64,000 nt of DNA. Origin: Fibrobacter sp. UBA7003. GTDB lineage: Bacteria; Fibrobacterota; Fibrobacteria; Fibrobacterales; Fibrobacteraceae. The position numbers were made by a program, and so were the translations under genes. The notes beneath the pieces were generated by a model, which made no database searches, was not told where the DNA came from, and saw only the letters and a program-made list of their open reading frames with translations. Location: positions 186,001 through 250,000 of the forward strand of contig DJXN01000013.1 of NCBI GenBank assembly GCA_002449765.1. The letters run 5' to 3'. Of this stretch, positions 1-8,061 are shown one piece after another (the stretch's first letter is position 1; every line of letters starts with the position of its first letter).

Positions 1-1
1 C

Positions 2-421
2 AAGGGCGGCGGCTACATTAAGTACAAAATAAATGGCGAGAAAAGCAGGACTGTCGAGCTTGCTCCCGATGACGTGGAAATCCCCTTCATCCATAATAGC
101 CATCACTATCTGTTTCTAAGGACGCAGATCGAAGAGAGCGCTGACGGTGACCAGTTTTCCATCATGGTCAATTCGCCGGTCCTCGGGGATAACCACCCCG
201 TACAGGGGCAGTATTCCTGGTTCGTTGCCGAAAATTCCGAAAAGGGAAGCATCGACGCGGGGCGCAGCACGCTTCACTTTGACCAGAAGGACGATTCCAC
301 CTGGACCGCCAACCTCGACCTCTATGCGGTAGATTGCCGCGGCGGCCATTGCGAGGATTCGCTCCCTGCATTGCACATTACGGGGCGGTTGCGTTACTGG
401 ATTCCCAAGGAAGATCGCTGA
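2..421 (+). CDS. C-terminal part of an unknown protein (5' end outside window)
   Basis: The frame is open from the first bases of the window to the TGA at 419-421, so the gene starts upstream. An internal GTG at 74 could be read as a start, but the preceding codons are also open and coding-like (KGGGYIKYKINGE), so I treat it as truncated by the window edge. The visible 139 residues are acidic and polar with no membrane segment. They look like a beta-rich domain (FSIMVNSPVLG, STLHFDQKDDSTWTANLDLYAV) with two nearby cysteines in the CRGGHC segment. I do not recognise a family. It is followed by tRNA-Val with its own promoter. Confidence 0.6.
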   Translation, partial: KGGGYIKYKINGEKSRTVELAPDDVEIPFIHNSHHYLFLRTQIEESADGDQFSIMVNSPVLGDNHPVQGQYSWFVAENSEKGSIDAGRSTLHFDQKDDSTWTANLDLYAVDCRGGHCEDSLPALHITGRLRYWIPKEDR

Positions 422-479
422 CTCCTCGAAAAAACACGAATTTCGGCAATATGTCGCGAGAATTGTGCGCCTTTATCCC

Positions 480-508
480 TTGACAAACTCAATGCAAGTT
501 TCTACTAT
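480..508 (+). promoter_or_regulatory. Sigma-70-type promoter of tRNA-Val
   Basis: A perfect TTGACA at 480-485 is followed after 17 bases by TACTAT at 503-508. The tRNA begins 14 bases after the -10 box, the expected distance for a short leader. This is one of the best consensus promoters in the window. Confidence 0.75.
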
Positions 509-522
509 TGGGCTACCTTAAT

Positions 523-596
<74 letters not shown>

Positions 597-602
597 CTAA
601 AT

Positions 603-634
603 AAAAAAAGACCCCGCTGATGCGGGGTCTTTTT
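603..634. terminator. Bidirectional intrinsic terminator between tRNA-Val and the HU gene
   Basis: GACCCCGC, loop TGAT and GCGGGGTC form a GC-rich stem flanked by an A-run on the left and a T-run on the right. It can therefore terminate the tRNA on the plus strand and the convergent HU gene on the minus strand. Confidence 0.9.
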
Positions 635-650
635 CGTACACAAAGAAGAA

Positions 651-965
651 TTACTTCTTGCCCTTCTTGGCAGCAGCCTTCTTGGCAGCGACAGAAGCCT
701 TGAGGGCGGCGCCGGCCTTGAAGCCAACAGTCTTGGAAGCCTTGATCTTGATCTTTTCACCGGTGAGCGGGTTGCGGCCGTCACGGGCAGCGCGTTCCTT
801 CACAGCGAAGGTGCCGAAGCCGATGAGCTGGACGTTGCCGTCCTTCTTGACACCAGCGGCGATACCGTCGAGAACGGCGTCAACAGCGCGGGCAGCAGCA
901 GCCTTGGATTCAATGCCAGCTTCCTTGTTGGCGAGGATGGCGTCGATGAGTTCTTGTTTGTTCAT
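651..965 (-). CDS. hup: HU-family DNA-binding protein
   Basis: This 104-residue histone-like protein binds and bends DNA without strong sequence preference and helps shape the nucleoid. The start MNKQELIDAI, the core segment VQLIGFGTFAVKERAARDGRNPLTGEKI and the following KASKTVGFKAG are hallmarks of HU/IHF. The usual HU length is about 90 residues. The extra C-terminus here is a lysine/alanine tail (AAKKAAAKKGKK) that probably adds nonspecific DNA contacts. AAGGAG lies a few bases before the ATG. The gene is monocistronic, with its own promoter and a terminator shared with tRNA-Val. HU versus IHF cannot be settled from sequence, but HU is more likely. Confidence 0.95.
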   Translation of the reverse strand: MNKQELIDAILANKEAGIESKAAAARAVDAVLDGIAAGVKKDGNVQLIGFGTFAVKERAARDGRNPLTGEKIKIKASKTVGFKAGAALKASVAAKKAAAKKGKK

Positions 966-1006
966 TTTATAACTCCTTGAGTTGTTGAGATTAATTGTAT
1001 GGTGAT

Positions 1007-1035
1007 ATTATACCTTTTTTTTTCACATGTGGAAA
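1007..1035 (-). promoter_or_regulatory. Likely promoter of the HU gene
   Basis: On the minus strand a consensus TATAAT (plus 1007-1012) is preceded at 17 bases by TTTCCA (1030-1035), a weak -35. The AT-rich leader to the HU start contains the AAGGAG ribosome site. Confidence 0.6.
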
Positions 1036-1076
1036 ACTTTTTTTGAAAAAAGTGTCTTTTTCTGAGCCCTTTAAAA

Positions 1077-2204
1077 TCAAGCCTCGGGCGGTGGTTCGAC
1101 CTCGCTCGCGTTGGCCGTTTCCGATATCTCGTGGAACTTTTTCAGGTACACGAGGCAGATGCATGTGAAGGGTATCGCGACAAGTAAGCCTAAGAAGCCC
1201 AACAACTTACCCCATATGGAAAGGGAGAGGAGGATGCCCACGGGAGGCAAGTCCATCGACTTCCCGACGATGTGCGGCACGAGGAAGAAGTCTTCGATAA
1301 CCTGGATGACGAGGTAGATGGATGCGATGATGATGGCCACTTCCCAGAAGGGAAGCCCCGTGTTGAGGGCGTGGACGACCGCCAGTAGCAGTGCGAGCGG
1401 GATGGTGGTGAGCTGCATGTAGGGAATCATGTTGAGCGCTCCGGAGAAAAGCCCGAAGGCGACTCCCATGGGCAGTCCCATGATGCCGAACGCGATGGCG
1501 TAGAGAATCCCGACCAGCAGTGCCACTAGGGCCTGGGCGCGGAAATAGTTGCCCATGAATTTGTCTGTTTCACTTGCGAACAAACTAGCCTGCTTGCGGA
1601 AACGTTTCGGGAATGTCAGCAAAAGGCCGTTGCGCAGCTTGTGCATGTCGAGCATGATGAACACGAGATACATGAAAATGATGGCGGCGCTCGAGAACCA
1701 CACGATCACGGAACCCGTATAGGAAAGCACGCCCCATGCGCCGGGCAGGACCTTCGATGCGATGCTCTGGACTTCGCTCCAGAAATCCATGTGTTGCATG
1801 GCCGCTGCTAGTTTGTCCCAAGAAATCATGGAACGCACGGTCTCCCACAAGTTGGCGGGGAGTACGTCGTTCAGGCGTGAAGACCATTCGGAGTCCGTAA
1901 ACATCCTTGCAATCAATGTCCCGAGCGTCTGGACTTCGCGCACGATTTGCGGAATGAAAACCCTCCCGACTCCGAAAAGAATCAGGGCGAAGGCGAGCAG
2001 CACGATGATGACCGCAATGACGCGCTTCTTGACCAGTTTCTGTAGTTTGTTTACAATCGGGTCGACGATGTAGGCGATGAGGAAAGCGGCAATGAACGGA
2101 AAGAGCACTCCGCGCAAGTAATAGACAAGGCCCAATGCGACGATTACACCGAGACTGCAGAGCACGAACCGCATGACGCGATCCAGATTCCAATACCTAG
2201 TCAT
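1077..2204 (-). CDS. AI-2E family transporter (PerM/TqsA-like membrane protein)
   Basis: A 375-residue inner-membrane protein with about eight hydrophobic segments. The first pair (VMRFVLCSLGVIVALGLVYY, FIAAFLIAYIVDPIV) matches the start of the AI-2E transporter family, as do the late segments GALNMIPYM and PPVGILLSLSIWGKLLGFLGLLVAIP. Members export autoinducer-2 or act as Na+/H+-linked permeases; the substrate here is unknown. I place the start at 2204, where AGGAGA lies just upstream, rather than at an earlier codon that would overlap the preceding gene. It is the last gene of a four-gene minus-strand operon. The C-terminus is acidic (ASEVEPPPEA). Confidence 0.88.
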   Translation of the reverse strand: MTRYWNLDRVMRFVLCSLGVIVALGLVYYLRGVLFPFIAAFLIAYIVDPIVNKLQKLVKKRVIAVIIVLLAFALILFGVGRVFIPQIVREVQTLGTLIARMFTDSEWSSRLNDVLPANLWETVRSMISWDKLAAAMQHMDFWSEVQSIASKVLPGAWGVLSYTGSVIVWFSSAAIIFMYLVFIMLDMHKLRNGLLLTFPKRFRKQASLFASETDKFMGNYFRAQALVALLVGILYAIAFGIMGLPMGVAFGLFSGALNMIPYMQLTTIPLALLLAVVHALNTGLPFWEVAIIIASIYLVIQVIEDFFLVPHIVGKSMDLPPVGILLSLSIWGKLLGFLGLLVAIPFTCICLVYLKKFHEISETANASEVEPPPEA

Positions 2205-2217
2205 GTTTTCTCCTGTG

Positions 2218-2958
2218 TTACGACTGTTTTCCCTTGGCTTTCTTAATATATATAATAAAGGCAACAAGGAGTAGGGCGAGGAGTGCTGCGCCTGCAAGCA
2301 TTCCCTTTTCGAAATCGCGGTTCACGCCCCGGAGTCGAATCCTGGAGACGCTGATTTCGTCTGGAATCCCGCGCATCACTCCGCTGCCGCAGACGACTTC
2401 GAGGTAGGCGCTCCTGTGCAGGTGCGAAAGTCCGTCGTCTTCTTCGAGGCCCATCGCCGAAAGCCACCAGGGAGCGGTGCGGAATGCGGAAGTCGGGACC
2501 TTGACGGATGCCGGCGCGCGTCCGGCCTGCACGTCCTGTGTCAGGACGCGCAGGGATTCGCGGCCAGACCGCGAATAGACCGGATCCTCGGTCAGGACGC
2601 GCAGCGAAACCGAACGCATCCTCCGTGTCGAAAATGTCACTTCGAGGGAATCGAATTTCGAAAGGTCGAACAGTCCCGTGGGCCTGTTGTCAATGGATTT
2701 CAGGTTGAACTCCAGACCCACTGCCGGGAATGCGACGCCCGAACGCACGTTCACCTCGACGTCGAGTTGCGAATCCGACACTGAAAGCGTGGCCGTCGAG
2801 GAACCTCCCTGCGCCCTGTCCGTAAGTTCGTAGAATTCGAAGTGGCTCTGCGGGAATACCGTCAGTTCGGAATCCCTGCAATGCAGGAAAGCGAAAGTCC
2901 ATGCCGCGAATGCCACGGCGAACACAGCAAAGACGATTGCCTTCGTCCTAGTTCTCAT
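2218..2958 (-). CDS. Two-helix membrane protein with periplasmic beta-rich domain (paralogue of next gene)
   Basis: The 246-residue protein has an N-terminal membrane helix (IVFAVFAVAFAAWTFAFL), about 180 residues probably in the periplasm, and a C-terminal helix (GMLAGAALLALLLVAFIIYI) followed by a basic tail. The middle contains FDSLEVTFSTRRMRSVSLRVLT, which reads like the beta-sandwich of sugar-binding-type domains. The whole plan, including DRAQGGSSTATLSVSDS, aligns with DKSDGGSSEAALSIKDS in the upstream gene, so the two arose by duplication. The start overlaps the end of the upstream gene by 11 bases, implying translational coupling. Function is unknown. A sensory or envelope-assembly role is possible. 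Confidence 0.75.
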   Translation of the reverse strand: MRTRTKAIVFAVFAVAFAAWTFAFLHCRDSELTVFPQSHFEFYELTDRAQGGSSTATLSVSDSQLDVEVNVRSGVAFPAVGLEFNLKSIDNRPTGLFDLSKFDSLEVTFSTRRMRSVSLRVLTEDPVYSRSGRESLRVLTQDVQAGRAPASVKVPTSAFRTAPWWLSAMGLEEDDGLSHLHRSAYLEVVCGSGVMRGIPDEISVSRIRLRGVNRDFEKGMLAGAALLALLLVAFIIYIKKAKGKQS

Positions 2959-3673
2959 CTGCCTTGGACCCGTGGCGCCGTCCGACGGCGATGATGACGA
3001 TGACGAGGAAGGCGAACAGTACGATGCCGAAGTAGAAATTGCTCACCCCGCTTGCGGAAATGCCGTAGAGGACAACCGAGAATTCCGCGCCGCGAGCCTG
3101 TTCCCAGCCGGGCGCGATTTCCACGCGGGCGACGGATTCCTGGTGCCGTTTGTTGAATTTCGGGTCGACGCCCGCATTGCCGTACCAGAAATCCGGAGTG
3201 TAGAGTTCTTCCATCGGGAGGGCAATCTTCTGGCGGCCCGCCCTTACGGGAACTTCCTTCAGCAGGAGCTTGAAGGTCTCTGACTTGCCGATATCCGTCA
3301 CGTCGGGATCGAACGTCCACATCTTCAGCAGCAGTTGCGTCGTTCCCGTCGCTTCCAGGTCGAGGAATATGGTGTCGACGAAAGTCCAGTTGCGGTAGTC
3401 CTTGTTGCCTTCTGGATCGAAGTTCCAGAGCAGGCCGCACCAGGCGGGGGCAGCCGTATCCGCCCCGAGAGTGCAGGTGAACTTTGCGGTAGAATCCTTG
3501 ATGGAAAGCGCAGCTTCGGAGGATCCGCCGTCGGACTTGTCGTCGTATTTGTCGAAAGCGGTACCTTCGGGTGCCGGGAAGACGACTTCGGAAAAGTTCC
3601 TGTCTGGAAGGAGGAAGTAGATGGCGAGAATTGCGATTGCCACAACCGCCAGGACGGCGTATGTCTTTTTCAT
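2948..3673 (-). CDS. Two-helix membrane protein with periplasmic beta-rich domain
   Basis: The 241-residue protein has an N-terminal helix (YAVLAVVAIAILAIYFLL), a periplasmic region of about 175 residues rich in beta-type segments (TIFLDLEATGTTQLLLKMWTF) and a C-terminal helix (FYFGIVLFAFLVIVIIAVG) ending in a short basic tail. Its architecture and several motifs recur in the next gene downstream. In other Fibrobacter proteins I would expect such a domain in front of a signalling output, but here no output domain is attached. The start ATG lies one base beyond the stop of the zinc-ribbon gene. Family unknown. Confidence 0.75.
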   Translation of the reverse strand: MKKTYAVLAVVAIAILAIYFLLPDRNFSEVVFPAPEGTAFDKYDDKSDGGSSEAALSIKDSTAKFTCTLGADTAAPAWCGLLWNFDPEGNKDYRNWTFVDTIFLDLEATGTTQLLLKMWTFDPDVTDIGKSETFKLLLKEVPVRAGRQKIALPMEELYTPDFWYGNAGVDPKFNKRHQESVARVEIAPGWEQARGAEFSVVLYGISASGVSNFYFGIVLFAFLVIVIIAVGRRHGSKADEN

Positions 3674-3674
3674 T

Positions 3675-4178
3675 TTATTCGAAAATTTTCTTCAGGTGGA
3701 GGTTGTACGGTATTTCGTCCAAGGGGTCGACCTCGGGCATTTTCTCTCCAAACCACTTGTTTATGAGCGCGTCGAGCGCGCGGATAAAGAAGAAATGATG
3801 CTTCCCGTTTCCGCCGGGTTTCTGGAAGGGAGCATCGAGCGTGCGCTTCAGGATGGTAAGCATCTGCGAAGGCGGCAGGTGGAACATCTTGCAGCAGGTC
3901 GTCACCTTGCCGGGAATCCCGTAGTCGGGGATGTTCCCGTCCACGAGCGGTTCGCCGTGGTCGATGCAGCAGGCACCCGTCATGTCGGGGTCGGGCACGT
4001 TCTTCGCCTTGAGCGCGTTGTACCACATTTCGCGAGAACGGTCGGGCATGTCCCCGCGCAGGGCCATCGTCTGGTCGCACGGAAAAAATGTCGAAAAGCA
4101 TTTGGGGCAGATGCGAAGGTCGAGATGGCCGATTTTCGACTGCACCACTTCGGATTTGCAAAAAGGACATGAACTCAT
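3675..4178 (-). CDS. Small zinc-ribbon protein of unknown function
   Basis: The 167-residue protein starts MSSCPFCKSE and has a second CxxC in ICPKCFST, so residues 1-30 form a likely zinc ribbon. More cysteines follow (FFPCDQ, TGACCIDHGE, TTCCKMFH), which might bind a second metal. The rest is predicted soluble. The reading frame continues far upstream, but that extension runs antisense to the well-supported CnoX-like gene, so I start at the ATG at 4178 where the CxxC protein begins. It is the first gene of a four-gene operon and diverges from the CnoX-like gene. No convincing family assignment. Confidence 0.72.
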   Translation of the reverse strand: MSSCPFCKSEVVQSKIGHLDLRICPKCFSTFFPCDQTMALRGDMPDRSREMWYNALKAKNVPDPDMTGACCIDHGEPLVDGNIPDYGIPGKVTTCCKMFHLPPSQMLTILKRTLDAPFQKPGGNGKHHFFFIRALDALINKWFGEKMPEVDPLDEIPYNLHLKKIFE

Positions 4179-4211
4179 ATAGCGCAATATAACAATTTGT
4201 ATATTTGCGAT

Positions 4212-5036
4212 ATGGCTAAAGTTGTACAGATTACCGCTGAAAATTTTGAAACCGAGGTCATGCAGGCCTCCGAGACCCGCGCCGTCGCGGTGCTTTTCTC
4301 CTCTGCCGAATACCCCGACTGCGCCCCCTACTCCCAGCTGATGGGGCAGCTCTCGACCAGCATGGACTTCACCCTCGGGGTGGTCAGTTGCGATGACCGC
4401 GAGAACATGCAGCTCATCCAGATGTTCCGTGTGCGCTCGGTGCCCGAAGTCCACGTGGTCGACAAGGGCCAGATTGCGGACGTCATTGCGGGGGTTCTCC
4501 CCGAAGCCGACCTCAAGAAACGACTCGAGAAGTTCTTCGTCTCGGACGAGGCCCGGTTCCAGACGGCGCTCGAAGACGCGATTGCCCAGAAGAATTTTGA
4601 CCAGGCGCTCCCGATGCTCGAGGAAGCCCTTTCGAAGACTCCCGACGACAAGAAACTGCAGCTGCTGTGGGCGAAGGCGAGCCTCGGCATGGGCGATACC
4701 GAGAAGGCGAAGGAAGTGCTCCAGAAGTTTAACGAGGCCGACGACCAGTACCGCGAGGCGAAATCCCTGCTGGAACTCCTCGACTTCCACGCCGAAGCCG
4801 CGAAGAAGGATGTCCAGGGCAAGGAAGCTGTTGTGTATCACGAGGCCTGCAAGCTTGCCTGCGCCGAAGATTTCGAAAGCGCGCTCCAGGCGTTCCTTAA
4901 CTTGTTTGTAGAATCGCCCGAATGGAACGACGGTGCCGCAAAGAAGGCGATGCTTACCTTGTTCGGAGTTCTCGGCCCCAAGCACGAACTCACGTGGAAA
5001 TACCGCGCCAAGCTCAATACGATGATGTTTATCTAG
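4212..5036 (+). CDS. Thioredoxin-fold/TPR protein, CnoX (YbbN)-like
   Basis: Residues 1-105 form a thioredoxin fold (VAVLFSSAEYPDCAPYSQLM, VRSVPEVHVVDKGQIADVIAGV). Residues 120-270 form helical TPR-type repeats (DQALPMLEEALSKTPDDKKLQLLWAKASLGMGD is the clearest). This arrangement is that of CnoX/YbbN, a chaperedoxin that protects proteins during oxidative stress and hands them to GroEL or DnaK. The usual CxxC is absent: one cysteine remains in the PDCAPY segment, so a redox role would have to be mixed-disulfide rather than dithiol. I prefer the ATG at 4212 over an upstream TTG because MAKVVQIT is the natural beginning of the fold. Confidence 0.8.
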   Translation: MAKVVQITAENFETEVMQASETRAVAVLFSSAEYPDCAPYSQLMGQLSTSMDFTLGVVSCDDRENMQLIQMFRVRSVPEVHVVDKGQIADVIAGVLPEADLKKRLEKFFVSDEARFQTALEDAIAQKNFDQALPMLEEALSKTPDDKKLQLLWAKASLGMGDTEKAKEVLQKFNEADDQYREAKSLLELLDFHAEAAKKDVQGKEAVVYHEACKLACAEDFESALQAFLNLFVESPEWNDGAAKKAMLTLFGVLGPKHELTWKYRAKLNTMMFI

Positions 5037-5093
5037 CGATCGTCGGTTGCGGCCCTTGATTTTTTTTGTATTTTGGGATTGGGAGAAGAAAAG

Positions 5094-6833
5094 ATGAAAG
5101 GGTTCAGGTTTGCATTGTTTTCGGCTGCCGTGCTTTGCCTCACGGCATTTGCGGCAGCGTTCTCGGGCATGTCTTGCCCGGGCGGTACGTTCCGTGGGTG
5201 TGAGGAACGGCAAGATTCCATTTCCGCGTCCCGCGTGCCCGATTCGCTCCGCGCCACCCTGCAGCAGAAGCTCGATAGCGATACCGGCCTCGTATTCTGG
5301 GGCGTGCAGAAATACAGCGACGCCTTAGCTGTCAAAAAATATAGGAATGGCTTTATTGACGCCTGGTTCCACGATACAATTTCGACGGAATGGAAAAACG
5401 CCTTCCTCTCATGGTACAACGAACAGAGAGATGCGGCGCTCCATAAGCTGGAATCCGCTCCCGAAGACCTGAAACAGGCCTACATCAATGCGAGCGGCAA
5501 CACAATCTATGTCTTGGTCCAGTCGACCTATGTCGTCAAGAAAGTCTACGACCGCAAGACCCGAACCTGGATAGATCCACGCGAGGGGGCGGAGACGGTT
5601 GTCCGGTACAGCCTTGTCCACCAGGGTCCCGTTGTCGAGACGGACCCTCCAGGGCTATTTGCCGAAATTTCTCTGGAAAATGTCCATCCGAAGTTAGAAA
5701 GGATTTTTTTCGAAGACGGACATTCGAGAATTATTGACGAAAACCAGTTCAGGTCGATAGATTCCATTGCAAAGCTGCCGGGTTATTACTTGCCGAACCG
5801 GTTCTTGCTCGAAATGACCAAGGATATGTCCCCGGTTTACAAGCGGAAGATTCTCGATGCGCTAGGCGCGGGCGACCGCGATGCTGTCCGGGAAAACATG
5901 GAAAAGCTGGACGAATTCCTGAAATACGCCGACGGCAAGTTCTTCTATTCGTGGCCCAGCCCGTTGACCTGCAGCACCAAACAACTGATGGGCGGCTACC
6001 TGCACACCTTCGAAGACGGGCTCGACTGCAAGGAAAATGGCAGCATGGACGAATCAGAACGGATTATCTTCGTGCTGCTGCAGGACTCCCTCAAGGCGAT
6101 GAAAAACTCGGGCGAACTGGAAAAGGAACTGGCGAAGCATAGCGCAAGCGACCGTGCGTTCTGGCGCGTACTCGTCGCGACGCTCGAGACAAGGGACAGG
6201 GAAAAACGGAACGAAATCGTGCTGGCAAACGTCGACAGCATCAAGAAAATCGAGCAGCGCGACTTTGTTGTCAACAGTTTCTACAAGGGCATGGGCGTCG
6301 GCTGGAACATACAGATGGGCATGGGCCTCGGGTTCACCTTCGGACTCGGTGATACGCGCGACTTTTTCCCGAGCGAAGGCTCGTTTGACATCACCCTCGA
6401 ATTTTTCCCGGGCGCCTTTGGCGGCGGCTACAACGGCCGGTTCCTTTCTTCAAAAAATTTCGACGAAAACAAGTTCCAGAGCGTATTCCTGCTGGATCTT
6501 TATATGGGCTACCGCACGTTCTCCACGCCGTATGTGGAAAATCGCATCTATGCGGGCCCGACGCTCCTGTTCAGCGACCTCATGGAAAAGGGTGACCAGG
6601 AACCCCTTGAATCCCATTTCGGGGTCGGTTTCCATTTCGGGACGGCGTTCGACTTCTACTTCACGAAATACCAGGAGAAGGGCCAGCTGCGCCTTGGACT
6701 CCGGCTGTTCGCGAGTATCAGCAACTATTACACCGATGTCGTGAAAGGGAGCGATGGCGGGACGCTTACGCTCACGCTCACGCCCCTGTTGCAGTATTAC
6801 GAATTAAGGGAGAAGAAATATGGGGAAAGGTAG
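5094..6833 (+). CDS. Secreted or outer-membrane protein of unknown function
   Basis: A 579-residue protein with a signal peptide (MKGFRFALFSAAVLCLTAFAAAF). Two cysteine-containing segments follow (GMSCPGG, RGCEER). The middle (about 60-400) is soluble and largely helical. From about residue 405 the sequence alternates glycine and aromatic residues (MGVGWNIQMGMGLGFTFGLG, FHFGTAFDFYFTKY), typical of outer-membrane beta strands. I therefore infer a periplasmic domain followed by a C-terminal barrel. Start chosen at the ATG with GGGAGAAG upstream. It overlaps the next gene by up to 14 bases and both end in a similar barrel-like region, so they probably work together. Family unknown. Confidence 0.72.
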   Translation: MKGFRFALFSAAVLCLTAFAAAFSGMSCPGGTFRGCEERQDSISASRVPDSLRATLQQKLDSDTGLVFWGVQKYSDALAVKKYRNGFIDAWFHDTISTEWKNAFLSWYNEQRDAALHKLESAPEDLKQAYINASGNTIYVLVQSTYVVKKVYDRKTRTWIDPREGAETVVRYSLVHQGPVVETDPPGLFAEISLENVHPKLERIFFEDGHSRIIDENQFRSIDSIAKLPGYYLPNRFLLEMTKDMSPVYKRKILDALGAGDRDAVRENMEKLDEFLKYADGKFFYSWPSPLTCSTKQLMGGYLHTFEDGLDCKENGSMDESERIIFVLLQDSLKAMKNSGELEKELAKHSASDRAFWRVLVATLETRDREKRNEIVLANVDSIKKIEQRDFVVNSFYKGMGVGWNIQMGMGLGFTFGLGDTRDFFPSEGSFDITLEFFPGAFGGGYNGRFLSSKNFDENKFQSVFLLDLYMGYRTFSTPYVENRIYAGPTLLFSDLMEKGDQEPLESHFGVGFHFGTAFDFYFTKYQEKGQLRLGLRLFASISNYYTDVVKGSDGGTLTLTLTPLLQYYELREKKYGER

Positions 6834-7923
6834 AATGATGTTCAGGCATGTTCTTGTGACGGTCGGTGTGCTTGTCGTCTGTGCGACGGCCCAGAGCGAA
6901 TGGGGCTGGGGAAGCGGACTTTCTACGCCCAAGGCCGACGAAAAGGAGGCCCGGGAGCAGGTGGAAATACCCTACTTCGACCAGGAAATCGGCACGCGGC
7001 TTCTTGCCGGGCAGTTTTCCCTTATCGCGAACGTCGACTACGTGCGCAATAGCCTGGTGCGTTCCCTGAATGTCTACAACACGCCGTTTGGCCGCCTTGC
7101 GTATTTCGGCTATGCCAACCAGGATTTTTACGACAGCGTCTATGTCTACCTCGATAGCGAAGCCTGGGAAGCTGACCTGAAAAAACTATCGCCCGGCGAT
7201 GCCGCCTTTGTCCGCACTATCGTCTATTACTGCTTTACCGGAATACAGACCCCGCGCTACGTGCAGATTCAGCTGGGCAAAATTGAGAATGAACAACAGC
7301 GTGAATTCCTGGAAGAGTTTTTCCGCGCCAAGAGCGAGCATGAGGTCTTGCACGCAAACCACTGGGAGATGTTCATCGGGATTGCCGGTAATTTCTTTAG
7401 CAATGGCGCCAACGACAAGCTCCGCCCCGGTCCCGCGTTCGATCTCGGATTCGGGTATTGCGCATTCGGGAAATACTGCGCCGAATTCCGCATCGGGAGC
7501 ATCGTCGTCGTGAACCCCTACAAGGAAGATATCGTGCAGTCGGGGGTCACCTACTACAAGGAGGAAATTTCCTACACCGCCGTCGAGGCGCTGTTCCGTG
7601 CGAAAGTCATCTATTCGTATTCCTACGACCTTTCCGTGTTCGGCGGCCTCAGGCTCCATGCCATCGAGTTCGACACCGAGGAAGGAAAATACTACAAGGA
7701 GCAGGGACTCAAGGATATGAAAAACGGGTATTCGTATGGGTTCACTACGGGAATATCGGGGGCCAAGTATTTCGGCAGGGACGGGGGGGCGATACCGAAC
7801 GTGTTTGGGCTTGGCGCCCGCATCGGGGTGGCAAACTTCGGCGACAATATCTTCGACATTGACGGCTACAACTGGTACGGCGGAATCGACCTCATCGTGC
7901 GATTCGGGACGCACTGGAGATAG
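6820..7923 (+). CDS. Envelope protein with barrel-like C-terminus, partner of upstream gene
   Basis: A 367-residue protein with an N-terminal signal peptide (HVLVTVGVLVVCATAQS). The C-terminal half has glycine/aromatic strand patterns (FDLGFGYCAFGKYCAEFRIG, NWYGGIDLIVRFGTHWR) and ends in an aromatic strand plus arginine, suggesting an outer-membrane barrel. Several ATGs are possible (6820, 6835, 6838). The first lies inside the end of the upstream gene after GGGAGAAG, the later two follow GGGGAAAGG. Overlap indicates translational coupling. No family recognised. The pair resembles other two-gene Fibrobacter envelope loci of unknown role. Confidence 0.72.
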   Translation: MGKGRMMFRHVLVTVGVLVVCATAQSEWGWGSGLSTPKADEKEAREQVEIPYFDQEIGTRLLAGQFSLIANVDYVRNSLVRSLNVYNTPFGRLAYFGYANQDFYDSVYVYLDSEAWEADLKKLSPGDAAFVRTIVYYCFTGIQTPRYVQIQLGKIENEQQREFLEEFFRAKSEHEVLHANHWEMFIGIAGNFFSNGANDKLRPGPAFDLGFGYCAFGKYCAEFRIGSIVVVNPYKEDIVQSGVTYYKEEISYTAVEALFRAKVIYSYSYDLSVFGGLRLHAIEFDTEEGKYYKEQGLKDMKNGYSYGFTTGISGAKYFGRDGGAIPNVFGLGARIGVANFGDNIFDIDGYNWYGGIDLIVRFGTHWR

Positions 7924-7936
7924 ACGGTCGAATTTT

Positions 7937-8012
7937 GTAAACAAAATTTTCTTGTCTTTTTCGGAACATTTTCCGGTTTCAATCGTTCTTGTATATAGAT
8001 AGGGGATAATCT
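7937..8012 (+). repeat. Rpn upstream element, copy A
   Basis: The 44-base core 7963-8006 is identical to copy C (21936-21979, reversed) and differs at four positions from copy B (20247-20290, reversed). The core begins GGAACATTTTCC and ends TATATAGATAGGGGA. In all three cases it lies upstream of an Rpn-type nuclease gene and points in the same direction as the gene. A TATATA box with 17 bases to TTTTCC could make it a promoter. An AATTTTGT/ACAAAATT inverted repeat at its left end may also end the previous transcript. Confidence 0.8.
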
Positions 8013-8061
8013 CCTGTTCGCGATACGGGCGCGTACCCGTGTAAAACGGAAAAAGTTTTTT

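Noticed and set aside
4179..5213. Minus-strand N-terminal extension of the zinc-ribbon frame
   Set aside because: Antisense to the CnoX-like gene and the start of the next gene. The protein is basic and low-complexity with no family similarity. The CxxC protein starts naturally at 4178.
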